Source of the DNA: Armillaria gallica
Taxonomy: Eukaryota > Basidiomycota > Agaricomycetes > Agaricales > Physalacriaceae
Assembly: GCA_037576215.1 (NCBI GenBank)
Contig: JBANDB010000011.1
Span: 806,001-870,000, forward strand
Direction of reading: 5' to 3'
DNA length: 64,000 nucleotides
The notes under the pieces were generated by a model, which worked only from the letters and a program-made list of their open reading frames with translations, was not told the DNA's origin and ran no database searches. Made by a program: the position numbers and the translations under genes. Position 1 is the first letter of the stretch. Every line of letters starts with the position of its first letter. Shown here in pieces: positions 34,262-46,299 of this stretch.

Positions 34262-37200
34262 CGCGACGCATGCAAGACGCGTAATAGTGGCGGAAGAGAA
34301 TGCCGACGGCACGCAAAATGGAAACTAATTTCATATTATTCCCTCTTCTGAACCACCATGACCACCCCCTGCGACGACGGCTTGACGATGAACACTTTTT
34401 GTGGACTTCCAGGACTCTCGTTCTCTTCCTTCCTTCAACATTTATCTATCTAGTCGATTTCTCAGTATGGGATTGACGAACGTCGGCTCTTTTCGTGTTC
34501 GGGAAAACATATATCTTGCATAATGGTAAGCCCGTTGTCGAAGGGTATCGACTCACGATGTCGGTTATCAGCAATCTATAGGGTCCCAGAATGATGCAAG
34601 ATCGAAAGATATGGATATGCACTTTATCTTTTGCATCTGGTGCGTGACTGACATGTAGTATAGAAACCGAATTTTTATGTGCGTTCTAGGTGGCTGCCAG
34701 GAGACTTGCGTCACCCAACAGAAGACTATCTTGTTTCCCTTTATGGAGACAAGCTCGCACCTGTGTACCTCGGAAAGTGCATCGTCGCTCCAAGGGTTCC
34801 CCTTATTCTATCAGTCAAGCAGAGATCCTTACCTTGAGTCATGGATATCATCTTTGCAGTGCGAATGAAGTAAGGTTTACGCGTTATTGCGGCATCTGCC
34901 GTCCTTGTCGCTGCGGTTGCGTGTAATTCGACAAGACGCTCGACATCGGAAGCTCTGAGATAGCCAACAGACACGGTATGCACCTTTGTCGGTGCTTCCT
35001 CCTCCTTGCCTGATCGACGTTTAGAGTCGGTGAGGTACTTCCCTTAAGAGTGAATTTCTGTTCCCATAACCTTCGCCCAACGATTATCTGTGGACCGTCG
35101 AAGTGTCCCTTATAACTACCGATCTGGGGATGGCGAACTCGGCTCAGCTGAGCGTCAATGGAAGCAAGCTGCGATGATTTTTTGAACTCAGCCTATCATT
35201 TTGAGGGGCGTGGTACGTGTATTGGTACCAATTTGTTGAGAAACCGAGCACTAATGGATAGTATCCTGATCAAGTCCTTGCGCGATTCTCGAACACGAAT
35301 GTATGATCTGTTGTACGAGTATTTTGATATTTAGGCTTCACTCATGTTTTCAGTGTACTAGTAACTCGAAGCTCTGCGTCGGAAATTTTGAGCCGCGGAA
35401 GAACATAGCGGTCAGCTTTTTTTCAGGTGAACGTGCGTACACCTACTATGCGAAACACCGGTTGTTCACCTTCGTTTGAACCAGATTTACCCTCATAATG
35501 TTCCACTGACATGTTCCGCAGGGCTGTATCACAAACGACGTTACCGGGTCTTCTCTGAAGCGTCTTTCTGTCAGTTGACCATCTCATATCAAGGCCCCCA
35601 GTTCACAATCGTAAATAGTGTCGGGTGCAGCTTTCAGGACAAGGGAGAGCGAAATTGATTTCGGGCATTTGGTGTGTTCCTTTTGCTCGCTGCTGACGTA
35701 CCTCCTGATGGCTGGGTTAAACAGAGATTCGTCGTGGTGTCGTTGGTGTTGTGGAATAAAGTCACGATGCATGAGTATCGCGGCAGTGCTCGGTATTCCA
35801 TATGGTAATGTATATGTTTCAGTCTCAATCAAACTTTACGTTGGGAAATCGACATCGAACCCTCCAATCAGATACAAGATACAGGGTAAGACGAAGCAGG
35901 GGGGGCGAATTTCCTCATGAGACGCACGATGAGAGTACAGGATATTAACATTGAATTACGGTGATAAAGCAATCAAATTATACCCTAGGCCTCGGGGACG
36001 TTTTCCAAGATTTGTCTAACGCAATCCTTGAATAAAAGATCTCTTCTTTGTTACTTCTCTGTTCATCTAATTCGCAAGATCGACGGGACCCTCCGGGGAA
36101 TATTCGTAACCTGCGTGAAGGTTCAACCTACTCTCAGTCGAACAGTGAATTCGTGGTGCAGCATCACCTCCCGTGTCTGAATTTTTGAATTACACCGATA
36201 CGACTGGACCGCCAAATCATCCGAAACCACCAACCACCTTCCTGTGTGGTTTGCACGATTAGCGAGCACCATTCTATTTCTCTTATATCTAAGCTTCTCT
36301 GCGCCTTCGCTTACCCGAACCCGGCTACAAGCTGCTCACGATGGAGACACCCAGTCAGCAGCAGAATTTTGGACTACTATGAATCATGATCGCGCCACCA
36401 AGGCTGAGCGTGATATTGTTTGAAAGAACTGCGTCAACGTCGAACACGGCGATTTTGCCACTTGTGGCTCCCTTCGTGTACCAATGATCTAGTATGGGAA
36501 ACCACAATCTTGACCTATCGCGACTCGTGAACACGGTGAGTTTCTTGCCTGCTCTTATCTGTCTATTGAGCGTGTCGGCAGTAACCATCACACAGAGATA
36601 GACTGGTGTGGCTGCAGGACGGAGAACAGGCACCTGTTGTGAAGTATGGGATATTCGAGAAGGTTACAGTTACCCTGTCCGCGTCTAAATATTGACTGAC
36701 CTTCGCGCTAAAATTTGAATCTGCATATGTCGCAGCTCCGAGTCAGATGGTATCTAAGTACTCCGACGCATAGTATGCTTTTTGTCTTTCACGTTTTAAA
36801 TAATTCTCATGTAATGTAGGGAGTAAGAGAACAACTTTGTGTCAGCAGTCGGCCACGGGTCACGCAAGAATTTGGTGTCGGCATGGTTTTAGCAGCCATC
36901 GCGTGTCATCCAAGTTGCGAAGTTGAGATGTGAAGTACTGATATCCCGGAGGTAAGGTTGTACCCTGAACGGGTCCTTTAATGCTTACTGATAGTTAGGT
37001 ACGTAGCTATGATCACCGCATCAGGGACTATCGGTTTGGCCCACGATATGCCCACTATCACGCTTAGAAGAGTCCCATCTCCGCTACTGGTTCCATGGGT
37101 GCACTCAATACCAGAGGTTTCGCTTAACAAACTCGGGAAGATGATACCAGTTAATGGTTACTGGAGTTAAGCCCGCTCACACTCTACCCTCTGAATCACG

Positions 37201-37773
37201 ATTTCCACCGTCGTGTAACAGTCTTCGCGCAGAGCTGATATCGCTAAGTTCTATTTCCTTCGATACAGCACGCTAAGCTCAACATCCTACCTGCGACTGG
37301 CGCACAGGGATTTCCCACGGTGTCTTTGAAAGTTCAGAAAGAAGCGACATCCACTACCCGAATCGTTGATATGATTTTTAACCAACGGCGGCATCGACCT
37401 ACGCCCACCGTGCCACGTGCCGTGTCTGACTCCAGGAAGCTAAATTGAAAGACGACTCTGTGCTTCACTGCTTGGCACGGTACGGGTTCAGGGATAATCC
37501 TCCCTCGATGCCACCTCCGTCGCATCCGCGAGGATTAAATTCTTCGTATCATTCAGACCGTGTTATTATTTCCACAGGCGTTGCTCGATCTCGAACTTCT
37601 CCAATTGAAGACACCACAAAGAATGTTTCCAAACTAACCGAACCACTGGTATTTAATGGCACAGCAGGGTTTTTCTTGCCCGGTATTCATTAGGCTGCTA
37701 TGCATTGGGCTTGCGGAGTCCGATGTGTTCGGAGATGAATTTGCTGCGTCACGCCGATTGACGTGTCGCGGAG
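34262..37773 (+). repeat. Block X, copy 2
   Basis: This is the least interrupted copy of block X, about 3.5 kb. It starts just after the tail of Y1 (GGCCCAGCAACGCGACGC) and ends at CACGCCGATTGACGTGTCGC, where block F2 begins at once. It contains CCACCATGACCACC, minus-strand VGYLRASDVERLVELHATAA (about 34965-34905), plus-strand AAVLGIPYGNVYVSVSIKLY (about 35780) and minus-strand AVFDVDAVLSNNI (about 36450-36412). No frame stays open beyond about 100 codons. It is more CpG-rich than copy 1. The gene content is not recognised. Confidence 0.7.
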
Positions 37774-38163
37774 CATAGAGGCGAATGGGCCGATCGTGTT
37801 GATGTCCGTACATGGCCGTATACGGCCAAATGTTATCGTGAACTATGGTCCGTAGACGAAATTCATCAAACCGTATCGTACCGTAGGTACAGGCACCGTA
37901 TCCGTAGGGTGCCCGTCCCTAACCGTTGATGGTTATCTTTGTTCCAAATTAAAGGAGAGGACAGGTTGAGGATAGGTAGAAAGAGAAATAGCGAGTACAT
38001 ACCATAATCAATACACTTTGACACGAAAGATGCATGAGGGAGATAGGAATTGCAAACGGGTAGTCGTGGTAGTAGGATATCGCGCTTGAAATGGGCAAGT
38101 CTGGTGCGGCAAAACCCGGAACGAGGACCCGGAACCCCAAAGTGGAATGCAAATTTGATATCC
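37774..38163 (-). pseudogene. Block F2: F-box-like gene fragment
   Basis: The sequence ACCATAGAGGCGAATAG... seen in F1 and F4 appears here as AGCATAGAGGCGAATGGG. It is then broken by a foreign 120-base piece (about 37800-37922) and resumes as TTAAAGGAGAGGACAGG, matching F1 near 27592. It ends in GAACGAGGACCCGGAACCCC, shared with F1 and F4. No open frame remains. This short remnant shows that F lies between X and Y in every unit. Confidence 0.55.
37800..37922. mobile_element. Possible hAT-like terminal fragment or MITE
   Basis: The right end GGTGCCCGTCCCTAAC gives TAGGGACGGGCACC on the other strand, resembling the TAGGGATACC end of the hAT-like element at 14340. The 120 bases are dense in short palindromes (GCCGTATACGGC, GTACCGTAGGTAC). 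GTTGATG flanks both sides (about 37788-37795 and 37924-37931), a candidate target duplication. The matching left inverted end is not evident, so it may be truncated. Confidence 0.4.
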
Positions 38164-39136
38164 GGGCCACGCCTTTTACTTCAATTCAAATGGATACGAC
38201 GGCGATAGCGAAGCATTTCGAAGCAGGTTGTTTTGCGTTTCTGTTCATGACTTGAATAGATTGTATGCATACCTTTGCACATTTTGTATGCACTCCTCTT
38301 ACATTTGTATTCAGCCTAGCACCCCGAAGTCATATCAGCCCGTTTGTAACATCGATGTTTAGACCATCAAGCTATTATTTATCTTCATGCTCCCTGCAAC
38401 GATTCTCTTCACATCAAACCTGGTATACACAAATTTCTAAATTTTTTTCAACAATTTTGAAATCTATCTCGTCAGCATGTGCGGAATGAACTAATTCTGG
38501 CACTTATCACCTAAAAATTGCTGTCATACTTGATTGGGCCCCTCATGTTCCATTCTCTCTTCTTACACTGATGCGTATCCATACACATGCTGGATTTCGT
38601 CGTTTTTGCAACGTTTGTTACGGCTTCGGGATCCCAAACTCATTGAGACGCCAGGTGGTGCCGGCGGACATCTGTGTACTTTGTCCAAAGCATATTACGG
38701 TATTCAGAAAAATGTCTAGGCCTGACTGTGTGATGCACCTTTTAGGTTGGCGACTCTCTGTTTTACCGTCCCGAGACGTTCTCCAGAGAAGCTGACCAAC
38801 ACTCCATCCCGAAAGTCGTTCGATGGAGATTTCAAGGCGATGCAGGAACAAAGATCACGGTAGAGACGACCACTTTAGGCGCTAGAAACCGGGTTGTTAA
38901 CAAGATGTTTTGCATTACGCAAGCCCTTCGTCGTTGTCCTTGCGCGCTGCTCCCAAAGGCTTCCAAGTTACACGACTACTACTCTAGACAGACGGTGTTG
39001 ATCTTGGGTGCTCTTTCGCAACGTATGTCCACAATGCTTTCGGTATCTGCTGACGCCTCACTATATTTAGTCTACATCCATAATGAAAGCATTGCATTTC
39101 TCGTCGTCTTCTTCCTCCCGTACCCCATGACGCATC

Positions 39137-39343
39137 TGTTGGGATTTGCAACTTCAAGCTTATGCCGGAAGATTCCCGAACATTCGGCTTACTCGTTTGT
39201 CACGATACTTGGATATTTTTAGGTACTTTAGTAGAATATTCTAGATACATTCTGTAGTATTTAAGGAGCTCGTTCTGAGCTCTAGTAGCTAATAATTCAG
39301 TATATTTACCTACTGCAAGCCTCACCCTGCTATAGTTACAACA
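39137..39343. repeat. Solo LTR (207 bp) with GCATC target duplication
   Basis: Y2 differs from Y1 here by an insertion that starts TGTTGGGATTTGC and ends TAGTTACAACA, with TGTTG/CAACA inverted tips. It is flanked on both sides by GCATC (39132-39136 and 39344-39348). TATTTAAGG inside is a promoter-like TATA site. No internal retroelement coding is present, so recombination between two LTRs probably left this single copy. The tips and length match the solo LTR at 55985-56194. Confidence 0.9.
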
Positions 39344-40007
39344 GCATCTCTACTCCGCGAGATGTGCGATCACACCGGTACGAGTCTTTGCAGCCATCGC
39401 ACATGACTTAACACATCAGGGCTGCGGATACAGCCATTTCTAATCGGGATCAAGTTGCACCCTTACCGAGACCGATGCTACCCTTCCTAGAACTACAACC
39501 ACCACTCCCTTTGCCCATTCTCTCCTGGAACTAGCGAGACTACTCAAGTACTGTGAAGGCGACGACGCAGAATTTCTAGCGCCACTTTCAAGCGATGAAC
39601 CGTGCTCCCAGTCCAAGCTGAAAATTCTAGACATTGAATACAACCTGGAGCTCAAAATAAGAATACATGATGCCAATGTAATACATTCATTTACCGCCCG
39701 CAAATCATGGATCATCAGTCATGGTGTCTGTTTCTTTATTTGATTATGGCCAGATTGATCATCTTTGGAAATTTGTGGGCTCAAGATTGGGCATCGTGGG
39801 TCCTTTTTTAGAATCATCAATAACAGCACCGGTGCTTGCGAGACAGTGTTGAGATACAATATTCGCCAAGGATTAGTACATTTTACTGACGATGTTGAGC
39901 CCATTGATGATCCAGAAGCATGGTTCACGTCATAATGTGACAAACTTACTTGTATATAAGTTGAACATACTTCCCAAAGTTTCATCAGCATCTCCTTTGT
40001 ACTTGAG

Positions 40008-43000
40008 ATGTCTTCACAGTCCTTGACAGTGCTTCCTTCTGTTGGCGAGACTCTGGTGCACTTTATGTCAGAGTCACCATAGCCGCTGTGTATGTGTCCT
40101 TTCATACCTGCATAACATTTTTTCATTCTTTCCCTTCATAGTTTATATGGAATTACAAACTTACAAAGTGTCATATACTACAGGAGATACCCCAATGATT
40201 GGTGGGTTTACCGCTATTCTGTAAGTCATTGTTTCTTGAAGTTGGCAAGATTTAACCTGAAATACTTGAGATAGGCCGGGTTTCTTTGGTACGTTCAACA
40301 GCATCTATTAGTCATGGTGACTGCTGCTTAGTATCTTTGACAGGGTCCTTGATACTGTTCATGTCGCTTTAAGTGTATACGCCGTATATTTCTTTCTGAT
40401 ACATTTCTTTGGGGATTTGAAAGGAGCACTACAATATGATTCCAAGTCCTATGTATATAGGTATCTCGGTTATTATGTACCTTCAAAATCCCGTGGGAAA
40501 CTTCTATTGATTGCGGCCGTTGCCGAACCCTTACACCTTGACTCTTCGTGGGAAATTTTCTATTTGTTGCGGCAGTTTCCATTTTCGGTTTCTTCGGACC
40601 GACTTTTTGTTCCCCCCCTTCGCGTGCGCCTTTGCCGACTTTTGGATGTCCATGTACTGGTTCTACCCTCTTTTTCCTAATGCTACGTGTTTATGATAGT
40701 ATTTTCTCATATACTTCAGGCCCTCTTACTCACAGGTATATCCTCATTGAGTGTGATTATCTATTTCCAAGCCAGCTTTACTGCTGCATGTATTGTAATC
40801 ATCAATGGCTGTACACTCTCTACATGGTTCTTCCATCGGTTCCTTTTCTAGTCATCCATCTTGTGCCTGTGCATATCTATAGGTCCGTGAAGGTGGTGTT
40901 TGTCCCTTGATCACTTGCGTCGCCATTGGAAAATCCTTCAAAGCTTCAATACCGCGGTTGTTGGCTGTCCCTCCACTTTCCGATGCATTCATCATTTTGG
41001 TGGGGTTATTGGTGGTGATGGATAGATACAGGCTTAGTTGACATGTCTATTTATTGTTCAGCAAACACACAACTCTTTATAATACCAGGACCAAAATATT
41101 ACTCCATGAAAGTTCACAACGAGTTCCCTGGTGCTACCCAAATATCTCTCTGCTGTCTGAGAAATGATATGTTTTCTATGGTCTCTTCGCTCTCATGCCA
41201 CTTGTCTTGACCCAATTGGAAGGAGATGCAAACAAGGCAAGAAGGCTCTGTCATAGCTGGGCACCATCCATTTTTTCATCTTCTCAAGTTGTGTGTCTTC
41301 CCCCTTGCAGAAGAAATATCCCTTCTGACATGTGATTGATACAAAGATTTTCTGAGGTGGTGAAAATTTTTGCAATGACACTGAAGCAGCTGGTGCTATC
41401 ATGGTGGTGGAATAGTATTGGAGAGAGAGCCATACTGGGACTAAACCGACAGCTCACACCATTGCTTCTCTGCATTCAAGGGTCAGCTTTTCCTGTCTCG
41501 ACAGCAAAAGTGGGGATGTATTCATATTCAAATGTGATTCCGATAATGCATGGCCCAGATAAGGACATAGGACTCAGACCTGCCATGCAGAGCGACGGCC
41601 CATACATCTAGTGCATGGTAGGTTCTTGGGCAGATGTGCGACATCAGTTTCATTGAAGGTATATTGCTACAGGAGCCAGAAGGTAAAAACTTTTGATTTC
41701 CAATCGCAAGAATCTCTAATGGTGTCTGAATGGTGTACCTTAGTGGCATGTTTTGCTGAATGTGAGTCGTCGTGGCATATTTTCACCTCTGTATTCTCAA
41801 TGCTGTCCCTACTAGAACTTTCTTGTTGTGTACATTCAGGAGTGAGAACCGTGTCATTTCTATTAAACTTCAACACTTATTGTTGTGATCATCAGGTTGT
41901 ATACCCTCAGACTATGGAAGCGTTCGTGTTTTTGGACAGTTGTGATTGCTATTGCTGTCGTTTATTTCATTCTTAGTTGGACGGAATTTTCACAGGATTC
42001 TTGTCTGCTTCATTGTAAGCCTCTCTTAAAATAATGGAGTGTCATACACCTACTGAATGTCGGATAGTCATTCACTGTGATGGCCACACTTGGTGATAAC
42101 ATTGTTGTCCTTGTTCTGGGGCTCTGCCTGATTATGTTTCATTTAGGTGCTGTGATATGTAAGTGTTCATGGACTTGCTATTTTTGATTGTATTGAAAGA
42201 AAGCGGCAGATTTGGCATATGACACGTAAGTGAACCTTCGCAGCTGCATCCATCATAAGAAATAACCCTCAGCAGTTATACTACACCGAAGCTCGCATCT
42301 GCATCCAGTGTAAAAGCATGTAATGTCCGAAATCTTGACTGCAGGTGGTCCTCACGCAGATAATTTAGATTTCGGCTTATATTTTCTTCTCCACAATCAC
42401 CGTTACAGATCTGATAATAGCTGTTCCAATGTTCTATTACCTGCACAAGAGCAGAGTTATTATACTTGCACCTTCGTGAGCTATTCCTTTCACAAGGTCT
42501 TCGAGTTCTTGGTGATGCAATGTCGTATTAGTACAGCTATTGTACTTCTCGTCTAATGCGACTTGTTCTCATGTCAGGATTAGCTACAAGGTGAGGACGT
42601 CTGCTTCGATCCCATTGAAATTCTAGCTAATCAAGTCGACAGTGCATGCTCGCTGGTTACTCTCATTTCTGTCAGTTGTCTCTCACCTTGATCTGATCCC
42701 ATGTTGAAGATCTCGTGAACGTCCACAGTACATCGTGTGGCACAAGTCTCTGGTTTGCCTAGGGATTCATTTTGTCCTATCGAAGCGTAGTATTATTTAT
42801 GACTCACTGTCGACTGATAATGGCTAACGAACATATTCATAGTCTATATCAATTCACTTCTTGCTATGTATGTCGTCTTCTTCTTCTGATTACCTGCCAC
42901 TTACGTTTGATAGGCTCAATTCTCGATCGAAACATCATTCGCGTAATCAGGCCACAGAGGATGATGTGAATCCGCTGCCTACCCTCCTCTTTATCACACC

Positions 43001-43121
43001 TCTCAGCTCCGCGGGCGATGTAAGTGGAACGGTGTGTGTATGCCCTATGAGCATGTGGAATTCTCACATTGCATGTCTTTCAGAACATCAGTATTCCACT
43101 GCCGGACATCAGTTCTGTTAA
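40008..43121 (+). pseudogene. DUF6534-type membrane protein gene, copy 2 (disrupted)
   Basis: The ATG at 40008 opens MSSQSLTVLPSVGETL, but one base is missing just after (ACTCTGGTGC against ACTCTCGGTGC in copy 1), which shifts the frame. Beyond it the same exons can be followed: YYRRYPNDWWVYRYS, the 14-base exon reading AGFLW, LDTVHVALS, then a 1.17-kb insertion (E5) in or at the end of the HFFGDLKGALQY exon. The rest resumes at about 41612: LYTLRLWK, GRNFHRILVCF, FYYLHKSR, then LNSRSKHHSRNQATEDDV to a stop at 43121. Frameshift and insertion make this copy dead. Its splice sites are otherwise well kept. Confidence 0.7.
40438..41611. mobile_element. Element E5: GAGTCCTATG-family TIR element (about 1.17 kb)
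   Basis: The left end GATTCCAAGTCCTATGTATA (40438) and the right end ACATAGGACTCAGACCTGCC (about 41565) are inverted partners. The flanking DUF6534 exon sequence, continuous in copies 1, 3 and 4, proves insertion. The first 100 bases match fragment E1 almost exactly. The interior has a CpG-rich left fifth and a CpG-poor remainder, with no recognised coding. Target duplication is not clear. Confidence 0.7.
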
Positions 43122-43489
43122 CAACGGGCCGGGTCCTTCAATAGAGGACCTTGATTCTCGAGTTTGAAAATCATTTGGTTCGACACCTTTACCTTGTATA
43201 ATGCAGCGTTCAAATTCTTGACTTGCGTTGGCTCCCTCCAGCCGAATGAAGGTTACCTCTAGTTTGCATATGTTAAGAATTTCTGCACGCACAATAGTAT
43301 TATATAGGGTCTCTTATAATTCCCGACTCAAAACCTTATTGACGATCGTACACGAAACACAGAGTCTGTTGCGATCCAATGCATATCGAACTTATTATTG
43401 TAACTGTAAACATACCTCACCTTGACAACATTTTCGGGAGAACAACTATAGAGAATGAGGCCTTGATGAATATGGAGCGAACACTTAAA

Positions 43490-43735
43490 GGGCTACAACG
43501 GTGAACGAGATTGGGTGGTGCGATGCGTCGTGGCGGATGCTGCCGGCACGCCATATTCAAAATGGAAATTAATTTCATATTCTCTCTTCTTGTGAACCAC
43601 CACGACGATAGCTCAACGACAAAGTCGTTATGTTGACGTCCAAGGCCCTTGTTATCTTCATGCCTTCAGATTTTATCTATCTAGCCATGGCTTCGATATA
43701 CGCACGATGCAAGGCTGCCACCATCATCAACGCCC
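43490..43735 (+). repeat. Block X, copy 3 (5' fragment only)
   Basis: It follows the tail of Y2 just as X2 follows Y1. Shared landmarks are GGATGCTGCCGGCACGCCAT, GGAAATTAATTTCATATTCT, GTGAACCACCACGAC, and GATGCAAGGCTGCCACCATC (matching X1 near 17811). Similarity stops at about 43735, where unrelated sequence begins. Confidence 0.65.
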
Positions 43736-44600
43736 AGTCTCAAATGGTGCTGATATGGAGTTGTATCGCGGCGACATCCTCATCTCACCTGGATGCCTCT
43801 CGCTTAGAAGACGGCTTCAGAAGGAATTTTTTCTAACACATTCCCACCCTCTACGTACTTCCTCCCCCGATGTCTTTGTCAGTAAAGGATCTCCTCCTCG
43901 CGAACAAATCAATATCAATGGATCTTGCTTCTTTCCTGGATGCTGCATAGTAAATTCTTAGCCAGCGACGTGAGTGAACTCACCTCTCAGAATAGTGACA
44001 TGAATAAGCTTGCATTCCTTTTTGCGTCAATATCTCGGCGTCTTGTCTACTCCCAGTGGCCAGATATCCCGTTTATCCGCACAATTGAAAGCTCCGTCTC
44101 CATCCGTTATTCCTGTCGAAGCTTGAGATTCCCATCACCAACGATAGCAGGACGTCATTATCGGACAAATGCCTTTGCCGTGATCTAGCCATTGACCTCG
44201 CTTCTTCTGAGTCATGAACCAATCATTCCAACCTTTGAGCGATGATATTAGATCACTATCCTGATCGAAGGAGAGGACGAACTCTCCAGGATTTCAGCGC
44301 CTTCATACTTATTCCGAGACCGTACTCGACATACATCTTCGAGACCTTAACATCGAAATGGTGCCCTTCCACGAATTTTCCTCCACGATGCGTACTTTAC
44401 AAAGCTCAAGGCGCTACCACCACCTCTTCTCGATGTCATCCCGCCCTTCCGACATCCCCGTTCCAGTGAATCGCCACGCCCCGCTAATATTCTGACTTCG
44501 AATAGTAGGACCAGCTTCCTCACACAAATCAACGTATGCTGGAGATCTAAAACTAGGTGAGATATCCTACAGCGAAGGTAAGTATGACTTACTGCTCATT
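43736..44600. other. Unrecognised stretch, possibly coding
   Basis: Plus-strand frames at 43707-43961 and 43925-44188 are open and overlap, and 44242-44469 is open too, without known motifs. The sequence is CpG-rich. TCCTCGCGAACAAATCAATA and the following text could be exons of a broken gene, but I cannot join them convincingly. The left boundary is the break in block X3. Confidence 0.25.
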
Positions 44601-46200
44601 TAATGTGTTTCCAGCGACTGAATCCTTATTTCTAGCCAAATCATATCCCCTGAAGTTGACGTTGCTAGAGTCACCTGTCGAAGCAATCGGTACACTGATA
44701 AAGGAGGAAGCCTGAGCCGTATCGCTAGCCTTCTGAGGGTCTTGCAGGTGATTGGACACTAAGATGGGGTCGTAGACGAGACCTGTTGCATTTGCGCGGA
44801 AGAGGAGAGGTTGGATGGATACGGGAGCGACGTTGAAGAGATAGCATAGACTGACAGATTATCGATTATCATTAGGATAGCCGTTTAATCTAGAAAAATA
44901 TGCGTACATTTAGTATTTAGGCAAAGGGTTATCTCCGAAGTACTTGTAAGAACATTGGCAGAGATCTTCGACTGCAGAAGCCTAGAAAGAATAGGTGTCT
45001 TGGTGCAATTGTCTTGTATACAAATCAGTCTCAGATGCGAAACGGATAATGTACGCTTACAGCAGTCAGTTCCCGTTCTGAACATCCAATACTCTCCACC
45101 GAGTTGGGCCAGATGATTTGGTACTTCACGAGAGAATTAGCCAACCAAGACGAGCATTTGAGAAAAAATCGTTGATTGCGACTCAATCCAGAACGTGGCA
45201 AGTACAAAGCAGTATCGTTATCAGCTTTGATGCACCAGTGATGCTCGCATATCTTCATCTATGTGGTCCTGGTTTGGCCCCAACCATAGCTTGCCCTGGG
45301 CCAAGTCGTGAAAGATAGAGCAGGACCAAGGGAATGAAGCTCCGCCATACCCTCAAGGAAATGTGGAGATTTTCCCCCGATTCCATGTCGGCGCGTTTGT
45401 CTTTGGATAAATGGATGAGAAAGTCGTGTCGAGGAGATATTCCTTCTTCTCGAAGCGAAAATAGTTGCTTCAAGGTACAGAACTAGGGTAGTCGTCCCCG
45501 GAGACGAAGAAGAATGAGTAAGGCTTCTCTAGATGGAGAAAACGCAAGAAAACTTCACAAGGTATCGAAAGGATTGGTCGAAGACACGAGTCCAACTCTC
45601 TAGAGCAGGGATTCTCGACGAGAGCACCTTATTGGCTCCGGAAGAGAACAGCTACCGAATCCCGATAGCATTGACAAACTTGTCTGATTAGTATAGGGAG
45701 AAACTCGGTTTTCTGTAGCTCCTGTTCGAGGTCGACTGTTGTTCGGAGTAGAGAAGGCGTTTATATAAGAGGATCAGTATTGTATGGAAGGAGTGTAAGG
45801 GCGTATAGTATTAAATTCGCTGTTTGGGCTCAGGGCAGGTGTGCTGAATAATTTTCGCTCGTAAACCAGAGGACCCATGGATAGCAACAATGACTGCATA
45901 CCATATTCTATGAGATTCATTGAATAAAACCGACAAAAAGATTTTGAAGCTCTGCAGGATATACAGATCGCGCACAAATCGCACAATGAGGGAGGTTGGA
46001 AAGACCACGGAAGATCCGGTCCGATCATCCGGACTCCCAATGTGGATTTCAATTTAATATTCTAGACGGGCCTCTTGATGATCAACCACCACCACCACCA
46101 CCACTACTGACAGCGACGACGACAATGGTGTTCCTCAAGAGGATGCGGCAGCGACGGCGACAGCGAGTGCTCGGAGACTGCCCGATTCTACGCTCCGACA
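44601..46200 (-). pseudogene. F-box-like gene remnant (block F3)
   Basis: Minus-strand pieces correspond to F1 and F4: a Cys/Arg start (45860-45780), a helical stretch rich in stops, then a Pro/Leu-poor remnant of the F-box and, further on, HPFIQRQTRR-like and WPNSVESIGC-like pieces (45260-45080) that could be leucine-rich repeat remnants. Upstream, 45990-46200 matches the F-block text GATCCGGTCCGATCATCCGG and a CAC microsatellite (46071-46094). Frameshifts occur every few dozen codons. Assignment rests mainly on position and on the match to F1/F4, so it is weaker than for F4. Confidence 0.4.
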
Positions 46201-46299
46201 CTGTACAGTGCAACATGAGCCAATTGTATGCGCACCATTGCGCTTACTTTCTTTGCTTACTCTGACATGCAGCCAAGAAACCGCTGAACAGCAGCTACG

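Larger units (their letters stand above)
38164..43489 (+). repeat. Block Y, copy 2 (with solo LTR and element E5 inserted)
   Basis: It aligns with Y1 from GCCACGCCTTTTACTTCAA (38166) through CTCATTGAGACGCCAGGTGG (38640), the DUF6534 gene, and the tail ending GGGCTACAACGG. Two insertions interrupt it: a 207-bp solo LTR (39137-39343) and element E5 (40438-41611). Around the DUF6534 part this copy has lost many CpG sites compared with Y1 and Y4; for example TCTTCGCAG has become TCTTCACAG at the start of the gene. Confidence 0.75.

Noticed and set aside
46060..46100. Coding poly-histidine/proline stretch
   Set aside because: It is a (CAC)n microsatellite in block F; frames around it are not conserved in other copies.
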